A stretch of DNA of 23,311 nt from Verrucomicrobiota bacterium (GCA_003219995.1 QHRC01000053.1:1-23311); one strand, 5' to 3'; shown: positions 1 through 7,999, counted from the stretch's first letter. Notes: generated by a model from the sequence alone, not told the origin. Translations and numbers: made by a program.

Positions 1-303
1 TTCCCATGCGATCACCCTCTATGCGCTGTCGCCTGTAAGTTGCGGTTCGATCTGGGCGAGGAAGGTCGCCATGCGCTCGAAATGCACTTCTGCGACCCAG
101 ATATGCGCGCGGTTCTCGCGCCGATCAGACAAGACTTCGAGATCAAAATCCCGGACCAACATCACTCCCAAGCGCATATTCACATTTGGCAGCATCTTGG
201 GTTTCACCTTGAGCGCACAGGAGAGTATTATTTCGAGCTGAAGATCGACGGTGAAACAAAGAGTCGGATCCCACTTTATGTCGTTCACGCCCAGCAGCGC
301 TGA
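1..303 (+). CDS. DUF6941-like protein, 5' partial
   Basis: The reading frame is open from the first base of the window and ends at a TGA at 301-303, so the start lies upstream; the 100 visible residues are the C-terminal part. The alternating beta-strand pattern, the stretch beginning KLRFDLGEEGRHAL, and the ending EYYFELKIDG followed by IPLYV match what I recall of the DUF6941 family, small proteins of unknown function that read like a beta-sandwich. The same stretch read on the reverse strand is also open for 89 codons, but its translation lacks any recognisable family pattern. The last bases overlap the end of the convergent gene at 285. The family assignment is from memory of the sequence pattern; the function is unknown. 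Confidence 0.7.
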   Translation, partial: FPCDHPLCAVACKLRFDLGEEGRHALEMHFCDPDMRAVLAPIRQDFEIKIPDQHHSQAHIHIWQHLGFHLERTGEYYFELKIDGETKSRIPLYVVHAQQR

Positions 304-1154
304 GATCTAACTAGGCGAAGCAGCCACCCGCTGCCGACACTCATCTGTTGCGCCAGACCGATCAATGTAAAGATTTTTTCACCAGGGACTGCTGCGACTT
401 GATCGCGTTGTTCTACGGTAGGATTCCACGTTTCGGGCGCTAAGGTGGGCGCAAGTTCCAATTTGTCGATCAGCAAAGTGACGCTCCACGTCGAGAAGCG
501 CAGCGCTAGCCGGGCAAGCCGATGATCCGCCGGGCTGATCCAGAGGCGGCCAGGCCAGCCGTTCGCTCGCTGATTCCGCTTAAGCGCAATTTGTCGCACG
601 TCCAGAACGCGATAGTCTTGGTCTGCGACCCGGACGTTTCCACCGTCGTGGACATCCAGCAGCGCCGGCAGGAACACGGCCTTCTTTGCTTCGATCTCTA
701 TCGGCGGCAGCGGCTGCGTGGATAGCGAGGGCTCGATCCGTTCGACGAGCGGAATAAACACTGCGGCCGGAAAGGCCCATACGCTCTGTCGGTTGCGGCA
801 TACCGTCGCGGTGCTGTCGAGTGATGGAAATTGCACGAGCAGTTTGTCGGGAAATTCATATGCGACGCGAAGGTGCGCTCCTTTCATCTGTTCAGGCAGA
901 CCGGCGACGTCGACGATGGAAGCCTCAAGATTCAAGGAATGATTCCCGGCACTTCCGTTTCGCGTCAGCACTGCGATAAGCGGAGCGAGGGTCTGATTGA
1001 CCGTATCGCAGCTATCTTCTAAATGTTGTGGTCTCTCCGCCCGGCCATCGACGGCCAGCAGCAGCAGCAGCAGCAGCAGCACGCTGGCGCAGGCCAGGAC
1101 TCTGACCGATGGGCTGGTAGATCGTACGCAGGCGCGCTGAGGCCCGCGCGTCAT
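285..1154 (-). CDS. Exported protein of unknown function, LolA-like
   Basis: This 289-residue protein begins with a basic n-region and a strongly hydrophobic core that includes eight consecutive leucines (residues 26-33), then a plausible signal peptidase site near GRA (residues 37-39). The mature part is rich in predicted beta strands, including LRVAYEFPDKLLVQFP and a QSVWAFP turn, a pattern reminiscent of LolA-like lipoprotein carriers or DUF4292-type periplasmic proteins. That is inference; I see no diagnostic motif. It probably acts in the periplasm. The ATG at 1152-1154 has no clear ribosome binding site, so the exact start is uncertain. Its 3' end overlaps the convergent DUF6941-like gene by 19 bases. 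Confidence 0.65.
   Translation of the reverse strand: MTRGPQRACVRSTSPSVRVLACASVLLLLLLLLAVDGRAERPQHLEDSCDTVNQTLAPLIAVLTRNGSAGNHSLNLEASIVDVAGLPEQMKGAHLRVAYEFPDKLLVQFPSLDSTATVCRNRQSVWAFPAAVFIPLVERIEPSLSTQPLPPIEIEAKKAVFLPALLDVHDGGNVRVADQDYRVLDVRQIALKRNQRANGWPGRLWISPADHRLARLALRFSTWSVTLLIDKLELAPTLAPETWNPTVEQRDQVAAVPGEKIFTLIGLAQQMSVGSGWLLRLVRSQRCWA
1056..1079 (-). repeat. (CTG)8 microsatellite inside a signal peptide
   Basis: On the plus strand there are eight perfect CAG units; on the coding strand they read CTG and give eight leucines in the hydrophobic core of the signal peptide of the gene at 285-1154. The tract is flanked by GTG on one side and GCC on the other, so the perfect repeat is clearly bounded. 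Confidence 0.95.
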
Positions 1155-1262
1155 AAGAAATGTTTCTATGGTAATGCTCCGGTTCGTGTCTGGTATGACA
1201 GCCAGGAAAGTGGCCCGGTTACAAAGCCAATGGCTCCACTTGCGTCATGTATTCGATATCGA

Positions 1263-1350
1263 TTCCATTCGACTACACTCAGGACAAGCTTTAGATACAG
1301 TGCCGAAACCCGCTACCGCTTGCGCCTGCCGGAGCCGCGGCTGAGCTTGT
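1263..1350. repeat. Possible degenerate REP-like element
   Basis: The stretch opens with a TTCGACTACACTCAGGAC core followed by ACAAGCT and closes about 60 bases later with AGCTTGT, giving an inverted pair of 7 bases. The TTCGACTNCRCTC motif recurs at about 3310, in another non-coding gap. This resembles dispersed intergenic repeats common in soil bacteria. The evidence is weak because only two partial copies are visible here. Confidence 0.3.
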
Positions 1351-1415
1351 TTTTCGTTGAGCCATTTTCCAGACCATCCAATCATTTTAAACCGGAACAG
1401 GAAAGAAAGAACATC

Positions 1416-2168
1416 ATGACAAAGACATACCTTCCACTCCTCCTGGCCTTGCTTGGTATAGTTGGCAACAACCAGTTTGCCTATGCCAGCGATCCGGCTC
1501 ACGCTGACCAGCCGATCGTACCTCCCGCTGAAGCGATGTCCCGGCTCAAAGAGGGCAATGAACGCTACACGAGAGGCAATCCGCAGCATCCACATGAGTC
1601 GATCGCGGAAAGAACACAGTTGGCAACCAACAGCTATGAAAATGCGAGCCTGATCTTTCCGGACATGACAAAGCGGCGCGAAGAGCTGACAAAAAGCCAG
1701 CATCCGTTTGCTCTCGTTCTTGGCTGCGCCGACTCGCGTGTTCCGCCCGAGATCGTGTTCGATCAAGGGCTCGGCGATCTATTTGTCGTGCGAGTGGCAG
1801 GCAACGTGATCGACGATCACAGCCTGGGCAGCATCGAGTACGCGTTCGATCATCTGGCGGTGCGCCTGGTCGTGGTGCTGGGACATCAGCGCTGCGGCGC
1901 CGTCAAAGCGGCAAAGGAAACGATCGCCGCCAAAGCCGAGGCACCGGCTCATATCCAGTCGCTGGTCACAGCGATCCGGCCAGCGGTTGAAGCGACAGCC
2001 AAAGGCGACCTAGAGGCGACGGTGCATGAGAATGTAAAGAATGTCGTGCAAGCGCTGCGTTCATCCGCGCCGCTTCTCAAAGCCAAAGTTGATTCCGGTG
2101 AGCTCAAGGTGGTCGGCGCTTATTACAGTCTCGATACAGGCTCAGTATCATTTCTAGAAGAAAAATAA
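1416..2168 (+). CDS. Exported beta-carbonic anhydrase
   Basis: The enzyme interconverts CO2 and bicarbonate. The beta-class zinc site is complete: Cys104 and Asp106 in GCADSR, and His157 and Cys160 in GHQRCG, with Arg108 available for the usual Asp-Arg dyad. Residues 1-24 form a signal peptide ending AYA, which points to a periplasmic enzyme. I chose the ATG at 1416 because it starts the signal peptide and follows a GGAAAGAAAG purine stretch; the frame stays open far upstream but that translation is not protein-like. The 250-residue length is near normal for exported members. Between the usual ERTQLA helix and the SQHPFALVLGC strand there are about 20 extra residues (around 72-92), which look like a lineage-specific insertion. 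An NTF2-like gene follows after 15 bases. Confidence 0.95.
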   Translation: MTKTYLPLLLALLGIVGNNQFAYASDPAHADQPIVPPAEAMSRLKEGNERYTRGNPQHPHESIAERTQLATNSYENASLIFPDMTKRREELTKSQHPFALVLGCADSRVPPEIVFDQGLGDLFVVRVAGNVIDDHSLGSIEYAFDHLAVRLVVVLGHQRCGAVKAAKETIAAKAEAPAHIQSLVTAIRPAVEATAKGDLEATVHENVKNVVQALRSSAPLLKAKVDSGELKVVGAYYSLDTGSVSFLEEK

Positions 2169-2183
2169 CCAGAACTGGAGATC

Positions 2184-2759
2184 ATGGCCAAACCCGAGGA
2201 AACAGACGCAACCAAGAATCTCAGCCCTGCCCAGGAAACTATACGCCAACTCTGGGAGCAGCATGTGCAGTATGAGTTCTCGACGCGCAACACCGAGGAC
2301 ACACTCGCCACGATGGTCGACGACGCTTACGTAAATCACATTCCAGTGCTGACCGGCGGTGTCGGCCGCGATGAATTGCGGGAGTTCTATTCGAAACGAT
2401 TCATTCCTCAGATGCCGCCAGACACGGAAATGACGCCTGTCTCGCGAACAATCGGCGAGGATCAGTTGGTAGACGAAATGGTCTTCAAATTCACGCACAG
2501 CATCCGAATGGATTGGATGTTGCCGGGTATCGCTCCCACAGGAAAGCCTGTGGAAGTTCCACTGGTCGCGATCGTTCGATTTAGAGGCGGGAAACTGTCT
2601 CATGAGCACATTTACTGGGATCAGGCTTCAGTGCTGGTTCAGATTGGATTGCTCGATGCTTCCAAGCTGCCGGTGGCCGGTGTTGAAAGCGCGCGCAAGG
2701 TTCTCGATCCCGGTTTGCCAGCGAACGCGCTGATGCGCCGTGCTCATCTAAACCAGTAG
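2184..2759 (+). CDS. SnoaL/NTF2-like protein
   Basis: The 191-residue protein has the features of the NTF2-like or SnoaL-like fold: an N-terminal helix with LWEQHVQYEFSTRN, a TLATMVDDAYVNHIP segment in which the small alpha/beta cone is usually recognised, and late beta strands VPLVAIVRFRGGKL and HEHIYWDQASVL. Such proteins include cyclases, isomerases and many of unknown activity; the sequence does not show which. A GGAG lies only three bases before the ATG. It follows the carbonic anhydrase by 15 bases, so the two are probably cotranscribed, with the hemoglobin gene next. A role in detoxification or stress would be guesswork. Confidence 0.85.
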   Translation: MAKPEETDATKNLSPAQETIRQLWEQHVQYEFSTRNTEDTLATMVDDAYVNHIPVLTGGVGRDELREFYSKRFIPQMPPDTEMTPVSRTIGEDQLVDEMVFKFTHSIRMDWMLPGIAPTGKPVEVPLVAIVRFRGGKLSHEHIYWDQASVLVQIGLLDASKLPVAGVESARKVLDPGLPANALMRRAHLNQ

Positions 2760-2803
2760 TTGTTTAACCGACCCTGAACTGTTAAACATATCAGGAGCGG
2801 CGT

Positions 2804-3208
2804 ATGTCAGCACAACCAAGCCAGCCATCCCTCTATGACCGCCTGGGCGGAATTTACAGCATTGCGACAGTGGTCGATGATTTTATCGATCGCGTCATGA
2901 CTGATCCACGCCTGAACGCCAACCCCGCCGTGAACGAAGCGCACCACAAGGTTCCGCCAGCCGGCTTCAAATATCTGGTTACCGAAATGGTCGGGATGGC
3001 GACGGGCGGTCCGCAAAAATACACCGGACGCTCGATGGCCGACTCGCATCGTGACATGAACATTACGCCAAAAGAGTGGGAGGCCTTCATGGATGATTTC
3101 CAGCAGACGCTCGACAAGTTCAGCGTACCAGCCGCGGAGCAAGCGGAGTTGAAAGCAATCGTCAATAGTACCTACGGCGATATCGTTATCGGCAAACCAA
3201 ACGCCTAA
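2804..3208 (+). CDS. Group 1 truncated hemoglobin
   Basis: This is a short globin (134 residues) of the 2-on-2 type. The signature SLYDRLGG opens helix A/B, GGPQKYTGRSM matches the region before the F helix, and His82 in MADSHRDMNI is the expected proximal heme ligand. The family binds O2 or NO, and members act as NO dioxygenases or O2 binders. The position that I align with the distal Tyr B10 of TrHbN is Ile28 in DDFIDRV, so ligand handling may differ; this depends on my by-eye alignment. An AGGAG six bases before the ATG supports the start. It lies 44 bases after the NTF2-like gene and may share its transcript. Confidence 0.92.
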   Translation: MSAQPSQPSLYDRLGGIYSIATVVDDFIDRVMTDPRLNANPAVNEAHHKVPPAGFKYLVTEMVGMATGGPQKYTGRSMADSHRDMNITPKEWEAFMDDFQQTLDKFSVPAAEQAELKAIVNSTYGDIVIGKPNA

Positions 3209-3443
3209 CCCGGCGGCGCAGCCAGTTCAGAGATCAGCCGCCTTTGCTTAGGCTACGGCGAGCCAGGGAAGTCGGAGGTTAGAAGGCGGCGGAGGTAGAT
3301 GTCGATCCGTTCGACTGCGCTCCCGCCTCCGCCAAGCCTATGGCGCGGCGAGCAGGACAAGTTTTACTGATCGGCGAAGATGGGGGCGGCGGAAATGTCG
3401 GCGGCGGCGAAGGCCAGGCCGTGGCGATTGCGTTGCAGCGATT
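3209..3443. other. Convergent intergenic region with degenerate repeats
   Basis: This 235-base gap separates the converging hemoglobin and roadblock genes. It is GC-rich and contains two similar segments, one with GGCTACGGCGAGCCAGG (near 3251) and one with CCTATGGCGCGGCGAGCAGG (near 3337), plus a GGCGGAGG/CCTCCGCC inverted pair around 3287 and 3324. It looks like decayed intergenic repeat sequence that could act as a bidirectional terminator. I see no open reading frame worth calling. Confidence 0.35.
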
Positions 3444-3803
3444 TTAGAATTGCTGCGACGCCACCAGGCCGACGGTGGTGGGCGCGCCAAAAACCGTGAT
3501 CATGATTGTCTCATCATCAACTGAGTTCATGAACATGTGGCTGCCGTTGCCTTGATGGTAAAGAGCGTTGAATTCTACCTCGCCAATGCGGCGCGCCAGT
3601 TCGCGGGTGGCGGCAAATGAACCGGCGGCAAGCGCGGCGATGATGGTGACGTCCATCACATTCATATCGCCAAACTGCGAGATGACGTTGCCGCCGCGAT
3701 CGATAACGACGGTTAATTCCGCCTCCGTTTTTTTCAAGAAATCGCCGAGGACGCCGTCGAGCGTGGCGACATCTTGAATGGTCAGGACCGGAATCGAATT
3801 CAT
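3444..3803 (-). CDS. Roadblock/LC7 domain protein
   Basis: The 119-residue protein is almost entirely a roadblock/LC7 domain: the LDGVLGDFLKKTEAELTVVIDRGGNVISQFGD stretch gives the first helix and the beta hairpin, MDVTIIAALAAGSFAATRELAR the long central helix, and TIMITVFG the later strand. Roadblock proteins of the MglB type bind MglA GTPases and stimulate GTP hydrolysis. Its ATG overlaps the stop of the MglA-like gene (ATGA at 3800-3803), so it is very likely translated with it and is the best candidate for that GTPase's partner. It is the last gene of the operon. GAP activity itself is inferred. Confidence 0.88.
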   Translation of the reverse strand: MNSIPVLTIQDVATLDGVLGDFLKKTEAELTVVIDRGGNVISQFGDMNVMDVTIIAALAAGSFAATRELARRIGEVEFNALYHQGNGSHMFMNSVDDETIMITVFGAPTTVGLVASQQF

Positions 3804-4471
3804 ACCGACGCGCTCTGGCTCTGCGGCAGCGGCGGTTCGACCGGGAGCGCCACTGGCGGCGCTGTTATTTCCTGCACGTCGCTTTCTTCGCTGAACTTGT
3901 GGAGCAAAATTTGGGAGACGGCATTGAGCGCGGCGAAAACGTTTTGTCCGGTGCCGGAAATGACTTCGAAACTTTGGAGACGCTTTTTCCCGTTGTTCAA
4001 GGCGTACTCCAGGTAATTGACCGGCGCGACATTGGGCAGATCGCGTTTGTTATACTCGAGCACGCAGGGCACGTCATTAATGGCGACGTTTTGTCGGGCG
4101 AGATTTTCCGCGAGGTTTTTGAAGCTCTCGACGTTCTCTTCCATTTTCTCCCACTGAGAATCGGCGACAAACACGATGCCATCGACACTGCGCAAAACGA
4201 GCTGGCGGGTGGCGTCATAAATAACCTGGCCGGGAACGGTGTAGAGCTGAAACTTGGTGACAAAGCCTTTGATCACAATGGCGTTGAGCGGCAGAAAGTC
4301 GAAAAACAGGGTGCGATCCGAGGCAGTGGCCAGTGAGATGAGATCGCTGCGGTTTTGCGGATTAATTCGCTGATGAATGTAAGCGAGGTTGGTGGTCTTT
4401 CCGCAAAGTGCGGGGCCATAATAGACGATCTTAAATTGAATCTCGCGGCTAGAGTAATTAATGATCGACAT
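3800..4471 (-). CDS. MglA-type small GTPase
   Basis: The 223-residue product matches MglA, the Ras-like switch that sets cell polarity and directs type IV pili in Myxococcus. The start MSIINYSSREI closely resembles that of Myxococcus MglA, which fixes the ATG at 4469-4471, itself preceded by GGAG seven bases upstream. The P-loop is GPALCGKT (19-26), Arg53 and Gln82, both known to be needed for hydrolysis in Myxococcus MglA, are conserved, the switch region contains LYTVPGQ (76-82), and the guanine specificity motif is NKRD (141-144). A Pro-rich tail of about 25 residues follows the GTPase domain. It overlaps the upstream gene by 14 bases and the downstream roadblock gene by 4 bases. It probably acts in the cytoplasm as the switch of this operon. 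Confidence 0.95.
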   Translation of the reverse strand: MSIINYSSREIQFKIVYYGPALCGKTTNLAYIHQRINPQNRSDLISLATASDRTLFFDFLPLNAIVIKGFVTKFQLYTVPGQVIYDATRQLVLRSVDGIVFVADSQWEKMEENVESFKNLAENLARQNVAINDVPCVLEYNKRDLPNVAPVNYLEYALNNGKKRLQSFEVISGTGQNVFAALNAVSQILLHKFSEESDVQEITAPPVALPVEPPLPQSQSASV

Positions 4472-6263
4472 GAGTAGGCTCCGGTTGCGAGTAAGTCTGT
4501 GAAAGTTCCTCCACCATCGCGGCAAGTTGATTGCGACTCTCGGAGTTGAGTTCGTCGCCGGCATGCAGAGCCGCCAAACAGATGTTACCGTGCATTATAA
4601 ATGTGAGCGGCGATTTTCCGGCATGGAGCGTCACCGCCCTGAGCGGACCGAGCCTGGTGTCGACCATGTGCTTGTCGATCTTTTGCAGGACCGACGGCGC
4701 CACTGCGCACAACCCGTCGGCCGCGAGTTCCGCGGGCAGATTCCCCGCGAGACTTAAACCATCGGTAAATGTAATTGCGCAGGCGGCCACGCCTGGAAGG
4801 GCATTGGCGCGAGCGACGACGCTCTTGGCGTCGAGTTTTTCCGCTTTCGTCGAGGCTACGACGGACAGGTCTTCACCCTGCTTGTCGATCTTTTCTTCGA
4901 CTCGCGTTTGCTCTGGCGATTGTTCGGAAACTTTTGGAACATGCTCGGCGCCCTGGAAGCGTTTCGCATCTTCATCCCCTTTGATTGAGAACGGGGTCCC
5001 AATCGTTTCTTTCAGTACGATTTTCTCCTGATCGTCGCGCATCCGCAAAACAGTCGTGGGCAAATTTTTCAAAATTGCCTGCAATGGCAGCGATACCGGC
5101 GTTTCCACCGGGTCGATCTTGAGAAGTTCGCGATAAATCTCGGGCATTGCGTTTTGCAAAACCTTCGGAGAAACCAGCACCCGTCCGCTGGCCAGCTGAG
5201 GCTCGATCAAAGACATTGGAAATTCTACACAAACATCTTCCGGGACAGCGGAAGGACTTCCGTTTAACTGGAATGCCGGCACTTCTTCCAAAACCGCCGT
5301 CAGAGCCAACGCGACTTTGGCGTCGGGTTGTTTTACCGCGGCGGGTTTGGTCGGCAAAGCCGTTCGCGGCTCCGGCTCCATTCCCGGGACGCGGATAAAT
5401 TTGGGGCGAACATCGTTGCAGGGCGCAGTAACCTTGAAAAGAATCCGCGCGGGCGCTTGTGCCGGCGGTGCTAGAGTTGGAACGGGCGGCCCGCTTGAGG
5501 CTGGAACTTTCTCAGAGGCGGGCGCACCCGTTCCGTTCGGTGGAAGATGAAAAGGAATTTTGGGAGGGGCCGCTAACGTACTTGTGCGGAAACGCTCCGT
5601 GTCTTCGCGAGTGACCTGCAAAAACGGAGTTTCGACTTGCGGGACAGCGTAGTCGCTTACTTGGTCGGATCTAACCTGCAAACTTATGAACTGGGCGAGT
5701 ACTTTGTCGAATGGCAGCGGCACGACAGTGGAATCGGTGGGTGAAACACTGTTTAGAAAAATTTCTGGCGCCTGCTCGTAAATGCCAGCCAGCGAAACAG
5801 TCGGTTTGCCGCTCGCCATCCCCTTCTCGAGATCCGAAGCCTTTAGCAGAATGGGTCGATCCGAGTCGAATGCCTCTCGCGGTTTAATGTAACCGGTCGG
5901 CAACTGATCGAGAATGTCGGTTAACGGGAGTCTGATGGCGCGTTCCGTTTTTGGTTCGAGGGCGAAGGCAACAGCCGCCGGTAATTCACGTGAGCGCGCA
6001 GAAATGGGCGCGGTAGCGAAACCAACCACGCCCGGCGCAGGCACGGAGGGCGCTCCTCCCGGCGAAGCAGCGCTGGCCGCGGCCCGGAGAGGACCGGATG
6101 CTGCGACCTTGCGCGTCATGTTCGGGAGCACAGTTTTACTCAAGCGTTCACTGCTCGGTTTTGTGACAGGCAGAGCAACCGTGCGCGGAGACGAACTATC
6201 CCCTGGGGTAGAAAATAGACGTGCTCTCGCCCGCTTGAAAAGATCAAGAAAGGGAATCGACAT
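4458..6263 (-). CDS. Large Pro/Ala-rich protein with internal duplication and roadblock-like C-terminus
   Basis: I do not know a named family for this 601-residue protein. After a basic N-terminus (MSIPFLDLFKRARARLF) and a low-complexity linker (20-105) comes a first repeat, about residues 110-225, with RLPLTDILDQLP, a TVSLAGIYEQAPEIF segment, VPLPFDKVLAQF and ETPFLQVTREDTERF. A second copy, about 317-436, has LTAVLEEVPAF, VLVSPKVLQNAMPEIY, VSLPLQAILKNLP and GTPFSIKGDEDAKRF. A Pro-rich linker joins them. Residues 478-592 look like a divergent roadblock/LC7 domain (ARANALPGVAACAITFTDGL, then SPLTFIMHGNICLAAL). There is no signal peptide. It starts 3 bases after the ATPase gene and overlaps the MglA gene, so it may be a scaffold between ATPase and GTPase; that role is inferred. 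Confidence 0.85.
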   Translation of the reverse strand: MSIPFLDLFKRARARLFSTPGDSSSPRTVALPVTKPSSERLSKTVLPNMTRKVAASGPLRAAASAASPGGAPSVPAPGVVGFATAPISARSRELPAAVAFALEPKTERAIRLPLTDILDQLPTGYIKPREAFDSDRPILLKASDLEKGMASGKPTVSLAGIYEQAPEIFLNSVSPTDSTVVPLPFDKVLAQFISLQVRSDQVSDYAVPQVETPFLQVTREDTERFRTSTLAAPPKIPFHLPPNGTGAPASEKVPASSGPPVPTLAPPAQAPARILFKVTAPCNDVRPKFIRVPGMEPEPRTALPTKPAAVKQPDAKVALALTAVLEEVPAFQLNGSPSAVPEDVCVEFPMSLIEPQLASGRVLVSPKVLQNAMPEIYRELLKIDPVETPVSLPLQAILKNLPTTVLRMRDDQEKIVLKETIGTPFSIKGDEDAKRFQGAEHVPKVSEQSPEQTRVEEKIDKQGEDLSVVASTKAEKLDAKSVVARANALPGVAACAITFTDGLSLAGNLPAELAADGLCAVAPSVLQKIDKHMVDTRLGPLRAVTLHAGKSPLTFIMHGNICLAALHAGDELNSESRNQLAAMVEELSQTYSQPEPTHVDH

Positions 6264-6266
6264 GCG

Positions 6267-7988
6267 TTAACGGTCCTCCGATGTGACGCGCCAGATTTCC
6301 TCGAGCGTGGTAATGCCCCCGAGGGCTTTTTCAATGCCAACCATTCGCAACGTTTTCATCCCTTCGCTCATGGCTTGGTTCTTAATGATCGCGGCCGAGG
6401 CGCGCTTGATAATCAACCGCCGGATTGCTTCGCTTACCGGGAGCGCCTCGACGATTGCAACCCGTCCGAGATAACCGCGCCCCTTGCAACGATCGCACCC
6501 GGTGCCGCGATAAAAGACCGTTCCCTTTGTCTCCTGCATGCCGAGGCGCTCGAAAATCTCGGGCTCGGGGACAAATTCCTCCCGGCAGTTTGTACACACC
6601 CGCCGGATCAGCCGCTGGGCGCAGGTCATGAGAATGGAACTGGAAATGAGAAATGGTTCGATGCCCATATCGTCGAGGCGGGTGATAGCACCGGCGGCGT
6701 CGTTCGTGTGCAAGGTGCTCAGAACCTGGTGACCAGTAAGTGCGGCCTTGACCGCGATATCGGCGGTTTCGTTGTCGCGAATTTCACCGACCATCACGAT
6801 GTCCGGGTCCTGGCGCAGAATCGAACGCAGCGCGGTGGAAAAATCGAGTCCGATATCGCTGCGCGCTGCGACCTGGTTAATGCCCATGAGCTCGTATTCG
6901 ATCGGGTCTTCGACTGTGACGATGTTGTATTCGGGACTGTTCAGCTCATGGAGAACTGAGTAGAGCGTCGTCGTTTTTCCCGAGCCGGTCGGTCCGGTGA
7001 CCAAAATCATCCCGTGCGGGGCGTCGATGGCTTTTCTAAATTTATCGAGCGTGTCTTGATCGATGCCCATCTGGTCGATGCCGCCCGTGAGCGAAGCCTT
7101 GTCCAGGATGCGGATGACAATTTTTTCTCCATGCGTCGTGGGCAAGATCGAGATACGCAGATCTACTTCCTTGCCCATGACCTTGATGCGAAAGCGACCG
7201 TCTTGCGGGAGCCGACGCTCAGCGATGTTCAGTCCGGCAAGGATTTTGATGCGCGAAGTGATGGCAAGCGACAGCGCCTTTGGCGGCGACTCCGCCGGAA
7301 CCAGTTCGCCATCGATGCGGTAACGCAGCTTGAGGGAATTTTGGAACGGCTCGATGTGAATGTCGGACGCCTTTTCCTTCATCGCTTGCACGAGAATGAG
7401 ATTGACGATCTTGATGACCGGCGCGTCCTCGCTATCCGCGGCCAGGCGGTCCAGATCGATCTCCTCGTGTTTGGCGGCGTGAACTTCGACTTCTCCCGCT
7501 TGCACCGCCTCTTCCGCAACTTTCTTCAGCACCTGACTCATGTTAGCGCTGGAAGTGTGGATGCCACTCAGAGCATCGTTCACCGCCTGTTCAGTCGCGA
7601 TCATCGGCACGATCTCGAGATGCACTCGCCGCTTGAGATCGTCTACGGCGAGCACGTTCGTCGGATCGGCCATCGCGACGAAAAGTTTTCCGTTCAAGCG
7701 TGCAATCGGGACGAGCTTGTTTGCCTTCGCCATGTCGCGCGGCACGAGCGACATCACGTCATCCGGCACACGCAGCTTCGCCAAATTGACCGGTGGCGTG
7801 TTGAGGCAGCGGCCCATGCTGAAGGCCATGTCCTGTTCGGTGACAAATTGCCGGTCGGTCAGAATTTTCAGCAGACGACCGCCTTCCGTTTTTTGAATGC
7901 CGACGGCTTCCTCGAGCTGATTCGGCAACAAAAGCCCGTCTTCGATCAGGACATCGGCGATGCGTTCCGCGAAAGATTTACTTCTCAT
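6267..7988 (-). CDS. pilB: PilB/GspE-type assembly ATPase
   Basis: The 573-residue hexameric ATPase powers pilus or pseudopilus assembly at the inner membrane. The N-terminal 155 residues form an MshEN/GspE-N domain, starting with a degenerate version (RIADVLIEDGLLLPNQLEEAVGIQ) of the motif that binds c-di-GMP in MshE. The motor part has Walker A GPTGSGKT (332-339), the Asp box around VTVEDP (357-362), Walker B DPDIVMVGEIRD (394-405), the His box GHQVLSTLHTND (419-430) and a zinc site with Cys465, 468, 498 and 501. I chose the ATG at 7986-7988, which begins the domain; the frame is open further upstream into the preceding gene. It could equally be called gspE; no other type II or pilus gene is present to decide. 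It sits second in the operon, 11 bases after the TPR gene. Confidence 0.95.
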   Translation of the reverse strand: MRSKSFAERIADVLIEDGLLLPNQLEEAVGIQKTEGGRLLKILTDRQFVTEQDMAFSMGRCLNTPPVNLAKLRVPDDVMSLVPRDMAKANKLVPIARLNGKLFVAMADPTNVLAVDDLKRRVHLEIVPMIATEQAVNDALSGIHTSSANMSQVLKKVAEEAVQAGEVEVHAAKHEEIDLDRLAADSEDAPVIKIVNLILVQAMKEKASDIHIEPFQNSLKLRYRIDGELVPAESPPKALSLAITSRIKILAGLNIAERRLPQDGRFRIKVMGKEVDLRISILPTTHGEKIVIRILDKASLTGGIDQMGIDQDTLDKFRKAIDAPHGMILVTGPTGSGKTTTLYSVLHELNSPEYNIVTVEDPIEYELMGINQVAARSDIGLDFSTALRSILRQDPDIVMVGEIRDNETADIAVKAALTGHQVLSTLHTNDAAGAITRLDDMGIEPFLISSSILMTCAQRLIRRVCTNCREEFVPEPEIFERLGMQETKGTVFYRGTGCDRCKGRGYLGRVAIVEALPVSEAIRRLIIKRASAAIIKNQAMSEGMKTLRMVGIEKALGGITTLEEIWRVTSEDR

Positions 7989-7999
7989 GTAAAAAACGC

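Noticed and set aside
19..288. Reverse-strand open frame of 89 codons opposite the DUF6941-like gene
   Set aside because: The plus-strand frame fits a known family and stays open to the window edge; the reverse one has no family pattern.
1083..1097. Possible lipobox VLAC in the exported protein at 285-1154
   Set aside because: The cysteine comes before, not after, the hydrophobic core, so it cannot be a lipidation site.
1023..1415. Upstream extension of the carbonic anhydrase frame, including a poly-Gln stretch from the CAG repeat
   Set aside because: The signal peptide begins at 1416, and the CAG tract is better explained as leucine codons of the reverse-strand gene.
4472..4564. Longer version of the MglA-type GTPase starting at 4564
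   Set aside because: Known MglA proteins start at MSxINYSSREI, and a good ribosome binding site precedes the ATG at 4471.
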